Source: Phialocephala subalpina (lineage: Eukaryota > Ascomycota > Leotiomycetes > Helotiales > Mollisiaceae). Taken from it: DNA of 57,068 nt. The notes under the pieces were generated by a model, which was given only the letters and a program-made list of their open reading frames with translations, did not search any database and was not told the DNA's origin. The number at the start of each line of letters is the position of its first letter. The stretch's first letter is position 1. This document shows, piece by piece, positions 20,652 through 31,455 of the stretch. Where the stretch lies: positions 116,724-173,791 of the forward strand of contig FJOG01000072.1 in assembly GCA_900073065.1 (NCBI GenBank), read 5' to 3'. The position numbers and the translations under genes are program-made.

Positions 20652-22084
20652 GCTTATTTATATACAATTAATATAATCTATAAGTATTCATATAAATTAT
20701 ATTAATTAACTAATAAAATAAAAGTTATCAAGTTTTAAATATAGGTTTATAAATCTTATAAACTTCTTTAAACTAATTTGCAAGATTAATACTTCTTATA
20801 TATTAATTATAATTATTAATAAAACAAGGAATTTACAAGGTTTTTATATACTTATTCCCAAAAATCTTTCGAATAATACGCCCATTAATTAATATTTTTA
20901 TAGGATACCTTTTAGCTTTTTTTTGAAATCTTTTACTTTATTTATTATATGGATATTACTTAAAGCAAAAATAATATTATTATCTTGCCAAGCTAAGCAA
21001 AGAACGTTTTAAACCACTTTTACCAAAAAAGTATTCCATTTAAATTTTATTAAGAATCGAGCCTTCAATTTAATTAATTCTTAAGGAAATTCTTTATATA
21101 ACCTTATTATCCTTATCGCACTAAAGTTATAAACCCATAGCTTTGCAAATAAGGGTATACTCGTAAAATAATTATCCAAATATATCGTAAGATAACGGCG
21201 TAAAAAAAGAAAAAATAAAGGTTTATATAAAGCAATTAGTATTTGTTAATTTAAAGTGAAAAATAATATCTTATAATCTTTTCTCTCGTAAACTCCAAAT
21301 CCAATTAAATATATATTTATAGTTTATAATTCCAAAGATTTTATACCCTTATTTGATTAGTTTACTCGGTATTTTATATATATAAAATAATTTAAAGTAA
21401 TTAATAAAGTAATAAAATAAGAAAATAAGAAAATATATTTATTAAATATTATATTATAAGCTTATTAATACTCACTTTAGAAGAAGAAAAATAATACTAT
21501 TAAAAAGAAACTTAAATTAAAAAAGCCAAAGGTTTAAGCTTATATTATTAAATCTTATTAAAAGGCAAATAAAATCCTATTTTTTTATTATTCTTATAAT
21601 ATAAAATATAGTAAAACCTCTTGATTTGCTTAAAGTAACAAAATAATATATGGGTTATAATCATATATAAAGGGCCTTTATTAAAGTCTAAATTCTAATA
21701 TATTTTAATTGTAAGCTCTTTATAAACTCCTATATATATAATTATACCAAGAAATATATATAATTCCTCTATTAGCAAATTTATCTATTCTCGTGCCCTC
21801 TCTTATAATACGCGTAGTCTCTATATGCTCGCATATCGATTAGTGTTCGTAGTAATCGTATAAAGGAGATTATGAGTAAAAAACAAGCTAAAGTAGTTAA
21901 ATGGGTGCGCGTTTCGAGGGAAAGACGGAGGTAGAAATGCTTTTACTGTTTGCTTAGGCTCGCATTTAAAGGGCTCGTAATAAACGTTTATGATTAGTTC
22001 AAATTTAAGGAGTATATCCTCAAGAGGCTAAGCTTTTGACATCTCGAGCGCGTGTTGGGAGTAACGCGTGGGCGCGATATCTAT
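20652..22084. other. AT-rich interior of the DNA transposon, right part
   Basis: About 1.4 kb, extremely AT-rich up to ~21780, then more mixed to the inverted repeat. No transposase motif can be read in either direction. The less decayed 21780-22080 stretch has no long open frame. The likely cause is RIP of a transposase gene; that is inference. Confidence 0.55.
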
Positions 22085-22199
22085 TCAAATGATGTATCTT
22101 ACTAATAAATTTGTATGCAAAGATACATAATTTTATGCTCTGTTATCCCAAACAAGCCCCCTTGCTAGTGCGGACCATGTCTCACCGGTCGAAGGGATA
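22085..22199 (-). repeat. Right ~115-bp terminal inverted repeat
   Basis: Reverse complement of 13298-13412 with two transition differences. It ends GGTCGAAGGGA and is followed by TA. Confidence 0.85.
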
Positions 22200-22371
22200 C
22201 GTGATGAACAACTGACATTAGGGCGCCGTTTAACGGCGCAGCCTAGAATGTGGCGCAGCGAGGCAGATATAGGCATTAATAACCGCATTTGCTAAAATCA
22301 TCTCCACTTTCAATTTCTCTTTCTAGCTCTGTTTCTAGCTCTGTTTCTGGCCATCCCTATCGACTACTAAA

Positions 22372-25285
22372 ATGGAGGATTTTACCCTCGCCGGGATACC
22401 AAGACAAGTCCCTATCTACGATGAATTCTGTGCTGCTTGCAGTAAAGTGAGCAATTGGATCAGTGCCGGAGTTCGTCAAGGATTTTGGAGGGATCTATCG
22501 GATAGCTACTGGAACTTCGATCTTGGTTTTGTGGACGAGATGGTAGTGACGCCAAAATGTGCTCTCTGTCGGCTCGTGACGGCTGCACTGTCTGAAAGCT
22601 TCACTGAACTTCCGCTAGTATACTCGTGGACGGGAAGTTGGTCCATAGAAAAGACGATGAATGGCAACAACATCAAAAAAGAGTACAATCACGTTCCTGG
22701 TTCCGAGCCAAGATTTTGGAGGGACAAGGTCTCGGTATCAGTGCTGGGGTTGCAAGTCACAGATAAACCCTGGATGCAGATTGGGCTGTCAATTTCTTTG
22801 AGAAGCCATGGCGGGCCCGAGTTTGACCTTTTGGAGTCGGAAGGATTGTGGGGTCCTGAAAAGCTTTTCACTCCCTCAATCAGAGTTCTTGCGCCTGATG
22901 TCCCCATGGTTCCTGCAAAAGCTTCACGAAATTGCTCTGGACGGCAGATTGCTTCTTCCCAAGCCGACCTGAAGTCTATTCAGATATGGTACGCGAAGTG
23001 CCGGACGATGCATGGTCAAAGGTGCGAGACGCATCGGAATCTCACTGGCGAGACGAACGGTGATCCCAAATATATCGCCCAATTTCCGCCTCCTCCTCGG
23101 AATATGCTGGTGATCGATGCTCAACAAATGCGGATCGCTCCATTGCCAGGTGGAGCTCGTTATCTGGCATTGAGCTATGTCTGGGGTACCAGACCATTTC
23201 TGCAGTTGACTAAGTCGAACCTAGAGATCTTGAAACGCAAGGGAGCACTTCATGAGCAACAGTTACCACGAACTATCGAGGACGCCCTCAAGTTGACGAT
23301 CATGCTCAATGAACGGTACTTGTGGGTGGACGCATTGTGTATCGCCCAAGACGACACATTATCCAAGCTGGAGCAGCTCTCACAGATGGACCGAGTCTAT
23401 CTTGGCGCAGCCTTAACGATCATCAGTGGCGATGGAAAAGAAGCAAATGCCGGTCTCACAGGTTTTCACCCTGGGTCTCGACAAACAAAGCAGAGTATTG
23501 AGACAGTGGGAGGTGTTCGTTTTGTCGTGATGAGCCCACCGTTTTCGGAGGTAGTGAAAAACCAGACTTGGAATTCTCGAGCATGGACTTACCAAGAGTA
23601 CATGCTCTCGAAAAGATTGCTCGTTTTCACAGAGCAGCAAGTCTTCTATCTCTGCGGGGCGGAAAGTTTCGCAGAGGATCACTATCGCCCTCCCGTTCAC
23701 TCCACATACGAGCCAAAGTACACCGCAAAGCCAACGTATGAGGATACTCCGGGTGATATCGATGTTCGCCACAGACTCGATAATCGAGATTTTAGATACT
23801 CTCAGAATTGGAATGCTTATAAAGTCACCGTCGCAGACCTCTCATCACGTCAGTTGACTTACGAGTCAGATGTTCTGAAATCAATCGTTGGAGTCCTTCA
23901 CGCCATGAAGTCTGCAAGAGATGAGAAATATATCTGCGGTTTACCTTCTTCGATACTAGAGTGGGCATTACTCTGGCAACCTGTGGGTCCTATGCGTCGT
24001 AGGGCATTCCCTGGTTCAGAGAACTTATTTCCCAGTTGGTCGTGGATTGGCTGGGTTGGACATGTCAAATACATTGACCACCCAGGACCTGAGGGAGTGG
24101 GAATTCTGATCAAGGACTGGCAGATTCTTACCTACGATTCATCCCCCAACAGTGGGTGCCAGAATTCCGTGCGCACGGGCCAAAATCACCAAAATCACAC
24201 CCAAAATCACCCACTTTACAGACTTATTGTGAAAGATTCTATTAGTAACTTTTCACAAAAATTAGAATTTGGATTTAAATAGCTTAGTTCTTAAATTTGT
24301 ACAACTCAGATTTGTGAGAGGTTTATTTAATATTGATGCTCAAAAATCAAGCATTAAATTTAGTAGCGAAATTTAATTTTTATAAATAACTTTTAAACAT
24401 TAAGTTTTAGAAGAAAGTTTTTAACGTAAAAGTTGTTCTCCTTATTCAGATACACACATATATATAATATTAGAACATGTTATAGTATAATATTGTTGAG
24501 TTGTAAAGCCGCAAAAAGAGTAATTTTTGGTGTGTTCTCGCTTAAATTTAGGGGGTGCGCACGGAATTCTGGCACCCACTGTTGCCCCTCAAATTAAACC
24601 AAAAAAATCAAATCTGAAGGGTTTGTTCAGAAATTGTGGTTCAGAGCACCAGTCCCCTCCTACCGAAAGTTCTCCTCAGCCAACTCTTCTTCCATATCAG
24701 CCTATCGTCATCTCTGTGGACCCAATATTGACACCAACCACCTGGGTGGGATGGAAAAACTCTCCGGCTCCTCAGTCCCTGTCCAATTATAGCGATAGGG
24801 TCCGCCAGCACCAGAAGGCAATGGACGCAATGGAGCCGTTGATTGAATCGGGCATTTTGCAATTTACCGCCGCATCGGCTATTTTCAACGTACAGGCCGG
24901 CCCTCTGCCAGACGGATACCGAACTTTCCCACAGTCTACTACAGGGAGCTTCCGAATCACGGACAGGAACGGTGTATGGGTAGGAACAGTCCACCTCGAA
25001 TTAAAATTCGCTTCGACTTTTGGAGCAAGCTGTGAGGCTGAGTTCATTGCGTTATCGATCACGCATTCGAGCTATGAAGCCACAAATGCTATCAATATTG
25101 GACAGAATACGTTTGATACAAATCAACTTCGGCAGTTGGATCAAAAAGCTCGGGCTCCTTTGCTAATGAATGCTATGTGGATACAGAGGCAAGATGGTGT
25201 GGCCTCTAGATTGGCGGTGGGCCAGATTCATGTGCATGCGTGGGAGAGAGCTGGGTCGATGTTGCAACAAGTTTTGCTAGGTTGA
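22372..25285 (+). pseudogene. HET-domain (heterokaryon incompatibility) gene split by a MITE
   Basis: The ATG at 22372 opens a frame of 592 codons with a cysteine-rich N-terminus (CAACSKVSNW...CALCRLV) and a HET domain: ARYLALSYVWG, LPRTIEDALKLTIML, LWVDALCIAQDD, MDRVYLGAALTIISG and WNSRAWTYQEYMLSKRLLVF. A late LFPSWSWIGWVG motif is typical of full HET proteins. After DWQILTYDSSP the MITE at 24147-24584 begins. Past the MITE, the same frame continues to 25285 and ends with WIQRQDGVASRLAVGQIHVHAW and VLLG, the usual HET C-terminus. If one CCCC copy and the element were absent, both halves would join in one frame of about 823 codons. As it stands, translation runs into the MITE and stops at 24282. 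HET proteins trigger cell death on fusion with an incompatible strain. Confidence 0.85.
24147..24584. mobile_element. 438-bp MITE with 30-bp perfect inverted repeats, inserted in the HET gene
   Basis: The left end CAACAGTGGGTGCCAGAATT and the following CCGTGCGCAC recur exactly in reverse complement at 24555-24584. Both ends are next to CCCC (24143-24146 and 24585-24588), a likely 4-bp target duplication. Just inside the left end, CAAAATCAC occurs three times within 27 bases. The rest of the interior is AT-rich and non-coding. This is the form of a non-autonomous DNA transposon. Confidence 0.88.
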
Positions 25286-25304
25286 TACTTCTTTGAATTG
25301 TAGC

Positions 25305-25378
25305 CTATTTTCCTGATCATATACGCACACGGACCTAACTCGACTCAAGTCCGTGTGCGTATATGATCAGGAGAATAG
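25305..25378. repeat. Near-perfect hairpin, 30-bp arms, 14-base loop
   Basis: Arms at 25305-25334 and 25349-25378 match at 29 of 30 positions (CCTGATCATATACGCACACG in one arm). It starts 20 bases after the HET stop codon. It could be a 3'-end structure, a fold-back element end, or the edge of a deleted palindrome. Confidence 0.85.
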
Positions 25379-25566
25379 AGGGAATGATTGGGTGATGGTG
25401 TTTCGATACCGGCAGATTTTACGGTTCGGGGAATACCAGCTAGCCGGCTATAGAGATCAACTTCCATCTCAATACGGGAGACTACTGCACCTATCATTGA
25501 GTATAGAGCCGTATAGCTTTACCTGCGCTCGAAGGCTTGTAAACAACGCACCACCTGCTTTACTGA
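25379..25566. other. Unassigned sequence before the gap
   Basis: An open frame runs through this stretch into the gap but I recognise no family in it. It may belong to the 5' part of the NACHT gene after the gap or to a separate repeat. Confidence 0.4.
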
Positions 25567-26009
25567 NNNNNNNNNNNNNNNNNNNNNNNNNNNNNNNNNN
25601 NNNNNNNNNNNNNNNNNNNNNNNNNNNNNNNNNNNNNNNNNNNNNNNNNNNNNNNNNNNNNNNNNNNNNNNNNNNNNNNNNNNNNNNNNNNNNNNNNNNN
25701 NNNNNNNNNNNNNNNNNNNNNNNNNNNNNNNNNNNNNNNNNNNNNNNNNNNNNNNNNNNNNNNNNNNNNNNNNNNNNNNNNNNNNNNNNNNNNNNNNNNN
25801 NNNNNNNNNNNNNNNNNNNNNNNNNNNNNNNNNNNNNNNNNNNNNNNNNNNNNNNNNNNNNNNNNNNNNNNNNNNNNNNNNNNNNNNNNNNNNNNNNNNN
25901 NNNNNNNNNNNNNNNNNNNNNNNNNNNNNNNNNNNNNNNNNNNNNNNNNNNNNNNNNNNNNNNNNNNNNNNNNNNNNNNNNNNNNNNNNNNNNNNNNNNN
26001 NNNNNNNNN
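25567..26009. other. Assembly gap (443 N)
   Basis: Run of N. It hides whatever lies upstream of the NACHT-type fragment. Confidence 0.97.
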
Positions 26010-26114
26010 TGAAGTCTCTTTCCTCTACCGAGCTTGTTCAACGATATCAGCGGGCGTTGGGGGAGGGGCATGAGAGCTAGAAAAGAGTCGGTCCAAGTAA
26101 ACACGGGCGTAGCT

Positions 26115-27032
26115 CGAGGGATCCATTCAGCCAACTGCCTAAGGAATTACACACCCTATACGACGAAATATGGGAACAAATTCAAGAGGATAAGAACGAG
26201 AACATGGCTGTCATTGCCGAGCGAGCTATTCAAATTCTATCTTGTGCTTTCCAACCACTGACTCCTGACAAGCTACTCGTCGCTATTTGCCAGGACCCTG
26301 AAACGGATACTCTCCGGGAGGATATCAATATCGGCATTGATTATGTTCTTGACACTTGCCGAAGCCTGATCGTTGTTGACCACCATGAGATGATCTGTCG
26401 TCTATCGCATCTCTCTGTCTACGAATATTTTGAGGCTCGTAGGTGGTCGGAAGGTCCCCCACACGCCTTAATGGCAGAGGTTTGCTTGAAGCTTGTTACA
26501 CACACTGTTTCGGCTGTTTTCTTCATAGGAACCAGATTTTCCAGTTCATTTTCAGCTCTATCAGGTTTATCTTCGTTCGAAGATTATCATGACGCCATTT
26601 TTTGTGGAAAAACCGCAACCAAAGAAGTATCTGATCTCAGAATTTTCTCCCTCGCCCCTTACGCGTACTATCACTGGCCATTGCATGCCCAGGCTTACGA
26701 TAATGAAAAGGGGTCGTATTCTTATAGTCGACTAGCTAACCGTCTTAGAAAATCTTTTGGCCCTATGAACGAGGGTTCTGCCGCATATCGTAGTTGGAAA
26801 TCGAGCTGTTCTCGTTGGAAATATGACATAGGCATGCGCTGGTGGCACCGGTTCAGTCCAGAAGGCCCACCTGTCAATGTTATGACATTCTTTAGGTTCG
26901 ATTCGATTCTCCCTAACTAGTGGGAATCTGGTTTCAATGATGTCAATAGTAATGATCACGGGGAATTGCTCGAGTTGGCAATCAAGGAAGACTCTTTCTT
27001 GAAGGCCGGAATCGGGGTGAGGGTCAGGATAT
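26115..27032 (+). pseudogene. C-terminal fragment of a NACHT-type (NLR-like) protein
   Basis: From about 26115 one frame reads RDPFSQLPKELHTLYDEIWE, then AERAIQILSCAFQPLTPDKL and LVAICQDPETDTL, followed by CRSLIVVDHHEMICRLSHLSVYEYF. This matches the helical region that follows the NACHT NTPase in fungal NLR-like proteins, just before ankyrin repeats. The P-loop NTPase itself is not present; it would be in or before the gap. The frame meets a TAG at 26918-26920, where Gln would fit (ILPN-stop-WESGF). It then continues in the same frame to a TGA at 27030-27032 through NDHGELLELAIKED, which resembles the start of an ankyrin repeat. The gene is truncated at both ends. Immediately downstream the sequence changes abruptly to AT-rich DNA. 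Fungal NACHT proteins act in non-self recognition and cell death. Confidence 0.65.
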
Positions 27033-28320
27033 GATTTGAAGTATAAAAGTATATAATCGATTTAAAATACTTAAGAATAAGGCTAGATTTACTTGTATAA
27101 TCATATAGACGTTATAATGGAAAATATAATTGATAAAAAGTAAATATTATAATATTATACTTCCCGATTTAATGAAAATCCGAGGGTTTTACCAAAATTT
27201 ACTATTTATCGAATCGAGGTTTTTCCCTTGCTAATATTAATTATTTCTAATATAATCAATTATCGAAATAAAAGAAAATAATTGCAAATATAAATAAATT
27301 TATAATAAATATATAATAAATTTTAATTTTTTTTCTTTTAATATAATTATTAATTAAATTATAATCGAGTTTTATTAATATAAAAATCGGTAAATTAATG
27401 TTAATCTAATTAAAAAAAATTTATTCTTTTTAAATAAAGATTTAAAAGTTATATAGTTTTTCGTTTTATTATATTTTTAAATCAAATTCTAAAAATAATT
27501 AATAATAAATCAAGAAAATATCTTATTAAAAAAATTATAATATAAATCAAAAAAGAAAGTAATTAATATTTGTATTAGCGTTTATATTAATATATTAACC
27601 TAATAAATTTTATTATATATAAGTTTTCCTTTTATTTAAATATTCTAATAAAAATTCTTCTCGAAATCGAATTCCAAACAAATATTAATATTCTAATTCC
27701 TTTGCGCGATAATACTCGATATAATAATATTCTTTAATACTTATAATTAATTTCTTTATTACTAATATAATTACTTTTATATAAGGTAAAATACTTATTA
27801 ATATCTTTGGGTATCCTAATTTGGGTTTAATTCGCCGGATTGGGGTTAGCGCTTTCGTTAATAAATAATGTTAATAAGTGGTATAAAAATTAAATATTAA
27901 AAGCTTAAAATAATATCTAATGAATAATTATATAATTAAATCGATTATAATAAATATATATTATATACCAAATTAAAACCAAATTTCTTAAATACAAGTA
28001 AATAGAATTTAAGGTTAGCTTATTATCGTTATTACTAATAATTATAATAGATTAAGGCCAAATTTCAAGTAGAAACCAGAAAATAAACGATTTCAAGTAT
28101 AATTCAAATTATAAAGTATTAATTTGCAAAGAATATAAATAGGCTATCAAAGGACTCAAAAAATACTTGAAAGATACTTATGGGTTAAAAACAAAAAAGA
28201 AGTAATAGCTAATTTTGGACTAGTATAATTTGTTAGATTTGTTATTACTTAAGAATATTCGATAATCATTATATAATTACGTTTTATTCGAGGTACTAAG
28301 AAAGTTATTAAATGGATAAT
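27033..28320. other. AT-rich RIP-type tract
   Basis: About 1.3 kb, dominated by A and T, with no open reading frame. The change from the coding fragment is sharp. The 3' part grades into the decayed N-terminus of composite element copy A. Confidence 0.7.
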
Positions 28321-28699
28321 ATTATTTTAATTCGGAATATAATTATATATTAATTAATTATAAGTTTATATATAGGCATTATAATAAAGAGTATAATTGG
28401 TAGGTTAATAAAAAAGAATTAACCCATTAGATTAAAATTAAGATATAAACGTTTTTCGGGGTTAGATTTTAATAATATTTTATTGTGAAATACTAAGAAA
28501 AGATTTCTTTACGAGTAAAAATAATAAAAGCAATAAACGATAATAAAGATACTATTATTTGGGATTAGCTATTATAGGAATTTAATAAAATCGATAAGTA
28601 AAATATAAAACAACTTGAGATTATAGATTTTAAAATAGAAAAGAGTAATAATATTAGTTAGTAAAACTTTATATAATAGTGATCGCATTTTAGCGGTCG

Positions 28700-30949
28700 C
28701 AATATTAGATGTATTACTTATGCAAGTAAGTTGTTAAACTAGAAAGATAAGTAATTCTAGTACGTGAGCAAAATCGTTGATATAATAATCAAACGTGCCA
28801 TGGATAGGCTAAGTAATTTGCACGATAATACTCTGTATTAGCTGCGAATAGCGAACTCGATTGAGAAAGTTGAGAACCGGCCTATAGTGCGGTTATAGAA
28901 CGAGGATAACTTGGACCGTTATATTGCTTATTTTCGGCGTTTTTCTTACTATTTGCTGCGAGTGTATATAGCGCAAAAAGAGAGGGAGAGCTATAAACGT
29001 GGTGAAAGTGAGAGTGGGGACGAAGGGTTAGTAAACGAGAATAGAGAGGTTATTGTAAACGAAGTTGAGGAGGGTGAAAAGGAGGGTGAGAACTAGGCCG
29101 GTAATAGTAGAAAGATTGGCGTGATGAAAGACTACTGTGAATTAATAAAATTCAGCTTAGAGTAGAAATAGTTGTTATAAGATATGCTCGAGTCATTAGA
29201 AGTAAGAGAAGATGAAGATATCTAAGTCTTAAAGATGAGTATACTTATAATGTTTATAATTTTGTAGAGTTTGAAAGGCTACGATCGATTTAATAGTCCT
29301 ATGATTTATTTTGTAGCTGTTTTGAGAATTATCGAAGACGAAAACCGCTTGAGACGTAGTGATGAGTATTTATATATACTTATTGGGTTTATGTATTGCG
29401 TTCGAGTCTTATTTATTGAATATGCACTGCTAGTAGCGACGAGGGGAAAGTAGACTGCAAAAGACATCGACCGGTTTTTTGAGTTGCGGAAGAAATATCT
29501 CGTGGTTGAGAGCTATAGCCTATGCAGCTTCTTAATTAAGATGCTGAGATATAGTAAAACAATAAGCATGCAAAAGATTAATTAGCTTAGCATTACTTGG
29601 ACTCGGTCTGAAACGAATCGTTCGGATGGTGATATTTTGGAATTTTATGGGAAGCTGCTACTAATTAAGCGGTTTAAAGATGCGATTTATAATATGATCC
29701 GAGAGGCTAAAGATATTTTGTGGCAGGATTTAATGTGGGTTACCCAGAAAAAGGACCAGTCCGAGATTAATTTGGACTTGATTTAAGATGATTTTTTATT
29801 AACTACGCGAGGTGCTTTATGGGTGACGAACGAAGCAAATGGAATGAAGGATAAGCGGTAGTGGATGATAGATCAGATGTTGAATGCTCTTAAGTACTAG
29901 TAGTTATGGGACCGGAAGAAGAGCATATAGCGGATGACCAAGGTTCGAGAGTATATGCAATTGGCCAGACGGTTTAAGGAGCTGCTGCTTGTATTAGCAC
30001 ATATAACACCCGGTTTACCGGCTCGCGGAGAGGAGATCACGCCAATTAAATTCCGGAACGGATTTCTTTAAGAACGTAATATCTATATAGTTAACGGGCG
30101 AGTGGTCTATGTTACGCGGTACTACAAGTCTTAGGCATTATTTGGAGAGGCTAAGGTGATTCCACGATTTCTTCTATGGCGAGTAAGTCAGATATTTGCT
30201 GTATATACGGCTTGCGTGCAGTTATTCTCTGAGACTTTGAACCAGAAGACTAATGGGCTTTCTCGAAGTGATCATCTTTAGCATAATAAGAACGGCTCGT
30301 GGACTCGAGAGCATTTGACCAAGGTCTTGACGCAAGAGACGGCCATCCGGTTAGGGCTGCGGCTTACGACGCAAGACTACCGGAATGTGGCTATTAATAT
30401 AGGCCGTGAGTATATTGGTGCTAAGTTTATAAGGGATCTTCCTAAGACCGAGGATATGCCGCATGAGGATAATGATATTATCGTGAGTACTATTGATCTT
30501 GCGGCTGCTCATGGAAAGGATATTGCAGAACGTTACGGGGTCCGTGGCGATATTATCGGAACTTGAGTGACGAGAGCATTCGGATCTTTGGGGCTATTGG
30601 GTCACAGTGGCATCAGCTGTTAGGTCTAGACAGCAAGAAGCCGTCCCCATCGACCAAGCATTTGCGGGGATTGTCTTACAGTACACCACAGACCAGTCTG
30701 GTTCCCAAGAGGTCGAGATCACCGTTAAGAAGACCACAGCCTGCGGTTTTTACTCCGCCGCTGACCAGCCCATCCCAGCCGGGGTTGTTAACGCCATTGA
30801 GTTCAAATCTATCCGGGTATGGGTCACCAGGGTTGGAGCCAATGGCGTTTCCCAGTCGGCCACGGTTTGAAGCAGCAACGACTGGGGTTCTGCCACTCAC
30901 CACGGTCCCAATCTACTCTGAAGAGGAGATCCATGACGGACTACAGTAA
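28700..30949 (+). pseudogene. Tyrosine-recombinase-like middle domain of copy A
   Basis: The translation, with stops ignored, runs from a start resembling IKRAMDRLSNLHDNT to a core with GLPARGEEI (Arg codon at 30024-30026), RNIYIVNGRVVYVTRYYKS, KVIPRFLLWRVSQIF and, at 30361-30400, LTTQDYRNVAINIGREYIG. ARG-E-E plus a later Q-x-Y-R-x-x-A-I pattern is reminiscent of Arg I and the HxxR box of tyrosine recombinases, with a Lys between them. I did not identify a nucleophilic Tyr, so the assignment is a hypothesis. After DLAAAHGKDIAERYGV the frame shifts to SDESIRIFGAIGSQWHQLLG and a Pro/Ser-rich linker that ends at 30949. The interval 29796-30300 contains stops at Gln or Trp positions. Confidence 0.55.
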
Positions 30950-31436
30950 AGAAGGTGAAGCACCCAAATCTCAGTACGAGAGTGAGAGCAACTGCCATAC
31001 AAATCTTTCTCACCAAGTCCAACGTCGAACCTCACTTTTCAACCACTGCAACTTCCAAGAACAATTCCGAGCGACGATACGATTTGCGATAGCCACAGGC
31101 CGGCTTGATGTCGACCCATGGCAAGAAAACAGTCAATAAAACCGACCCCTTTCAACTTCTCTTCGACCACCCAACACTAATCACCTCGCGCCATGGACAG
31201 GAGGCACCGCTTCAGCTGCTGAGGATAGGACGCTGAACACTTGGAGAATGGCCTTCAAGCTAGCCTGCTAATATCACTAACCCACGAGAATCCATAGAGA
31301 TAAGTCAGAAGAGAGAAGCCAGAAGCCAGAAACAGCCGATGTAAGGACTCAAGGAGTTAAGAATTCACTGCAAGAAATGTACTTGTATATTAGTAATAGT
31401 TGCCCTATCGGGTCAACCGCCGGGCGTTAATAAATT
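30950..31436. other. Spacer between the recombinase-like and helicase parts of copy A
   Basis: The first ~250 bases still translate partly as linker (TVNKTDPFQLLFDHPTL). From about 31240 the sequence has no coding similarity and ends in the GT run. It may be an insertion of a short unknown element, since the helicase N-terminus resumes right after it. Confidence 0.4.
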
Positions 31437-31454
31437 GTGTGTGTGTGTGTGTGT
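31437..31454 (+). repeat. (GT)9 microsatellite
   Basis: Nine uninterrupted GT units, immediately before the helicase remnant of copy A. Confidence 0.97.
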
Positions 31455-31455
31455 A

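Larger units (their letters stand above)
13298..22199. mobile_element. Inverted-repeat DNA transposon (~2 kb when the nested Copia is removed)
   Basis: Two inverted copies of a ~115-bp terminal repeat lie 8.9 kb apart, at 13298-13412 and 22085-22199. Between them lies a complete Copia element (13717-20646). Subtracting that element and its duplicated 5 bases leaves about 1.97 kb, the size of a Tc1/mariner-class or similar cut-and-paste transposon. The outermost repeat reads TCCCTTCGACCGGTGAGACA and both ends abut a TA dinucleotide, consistent with a TA target duplication. The interior is extremely AT-rich and I could not read a transposase, so superfamily assignment is inference. The order of events is clear: the DNA element came first and the retrotransposon jumped into it. 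Confidence 0.7.

Noticed and set aside
24153..24282. Natural C-terminus of the HET protein reading into the MITE
   Set aside because: Those codons are the MITE inverted repeat and the true HET C-terminus lies beyond it in frame.
26885..26912. GGTTCGATTCG resembling a tRNA B box
   Set aside because: It is coding sequence of the NACHT fragment, and no A box or cloverleaf is found upstream.
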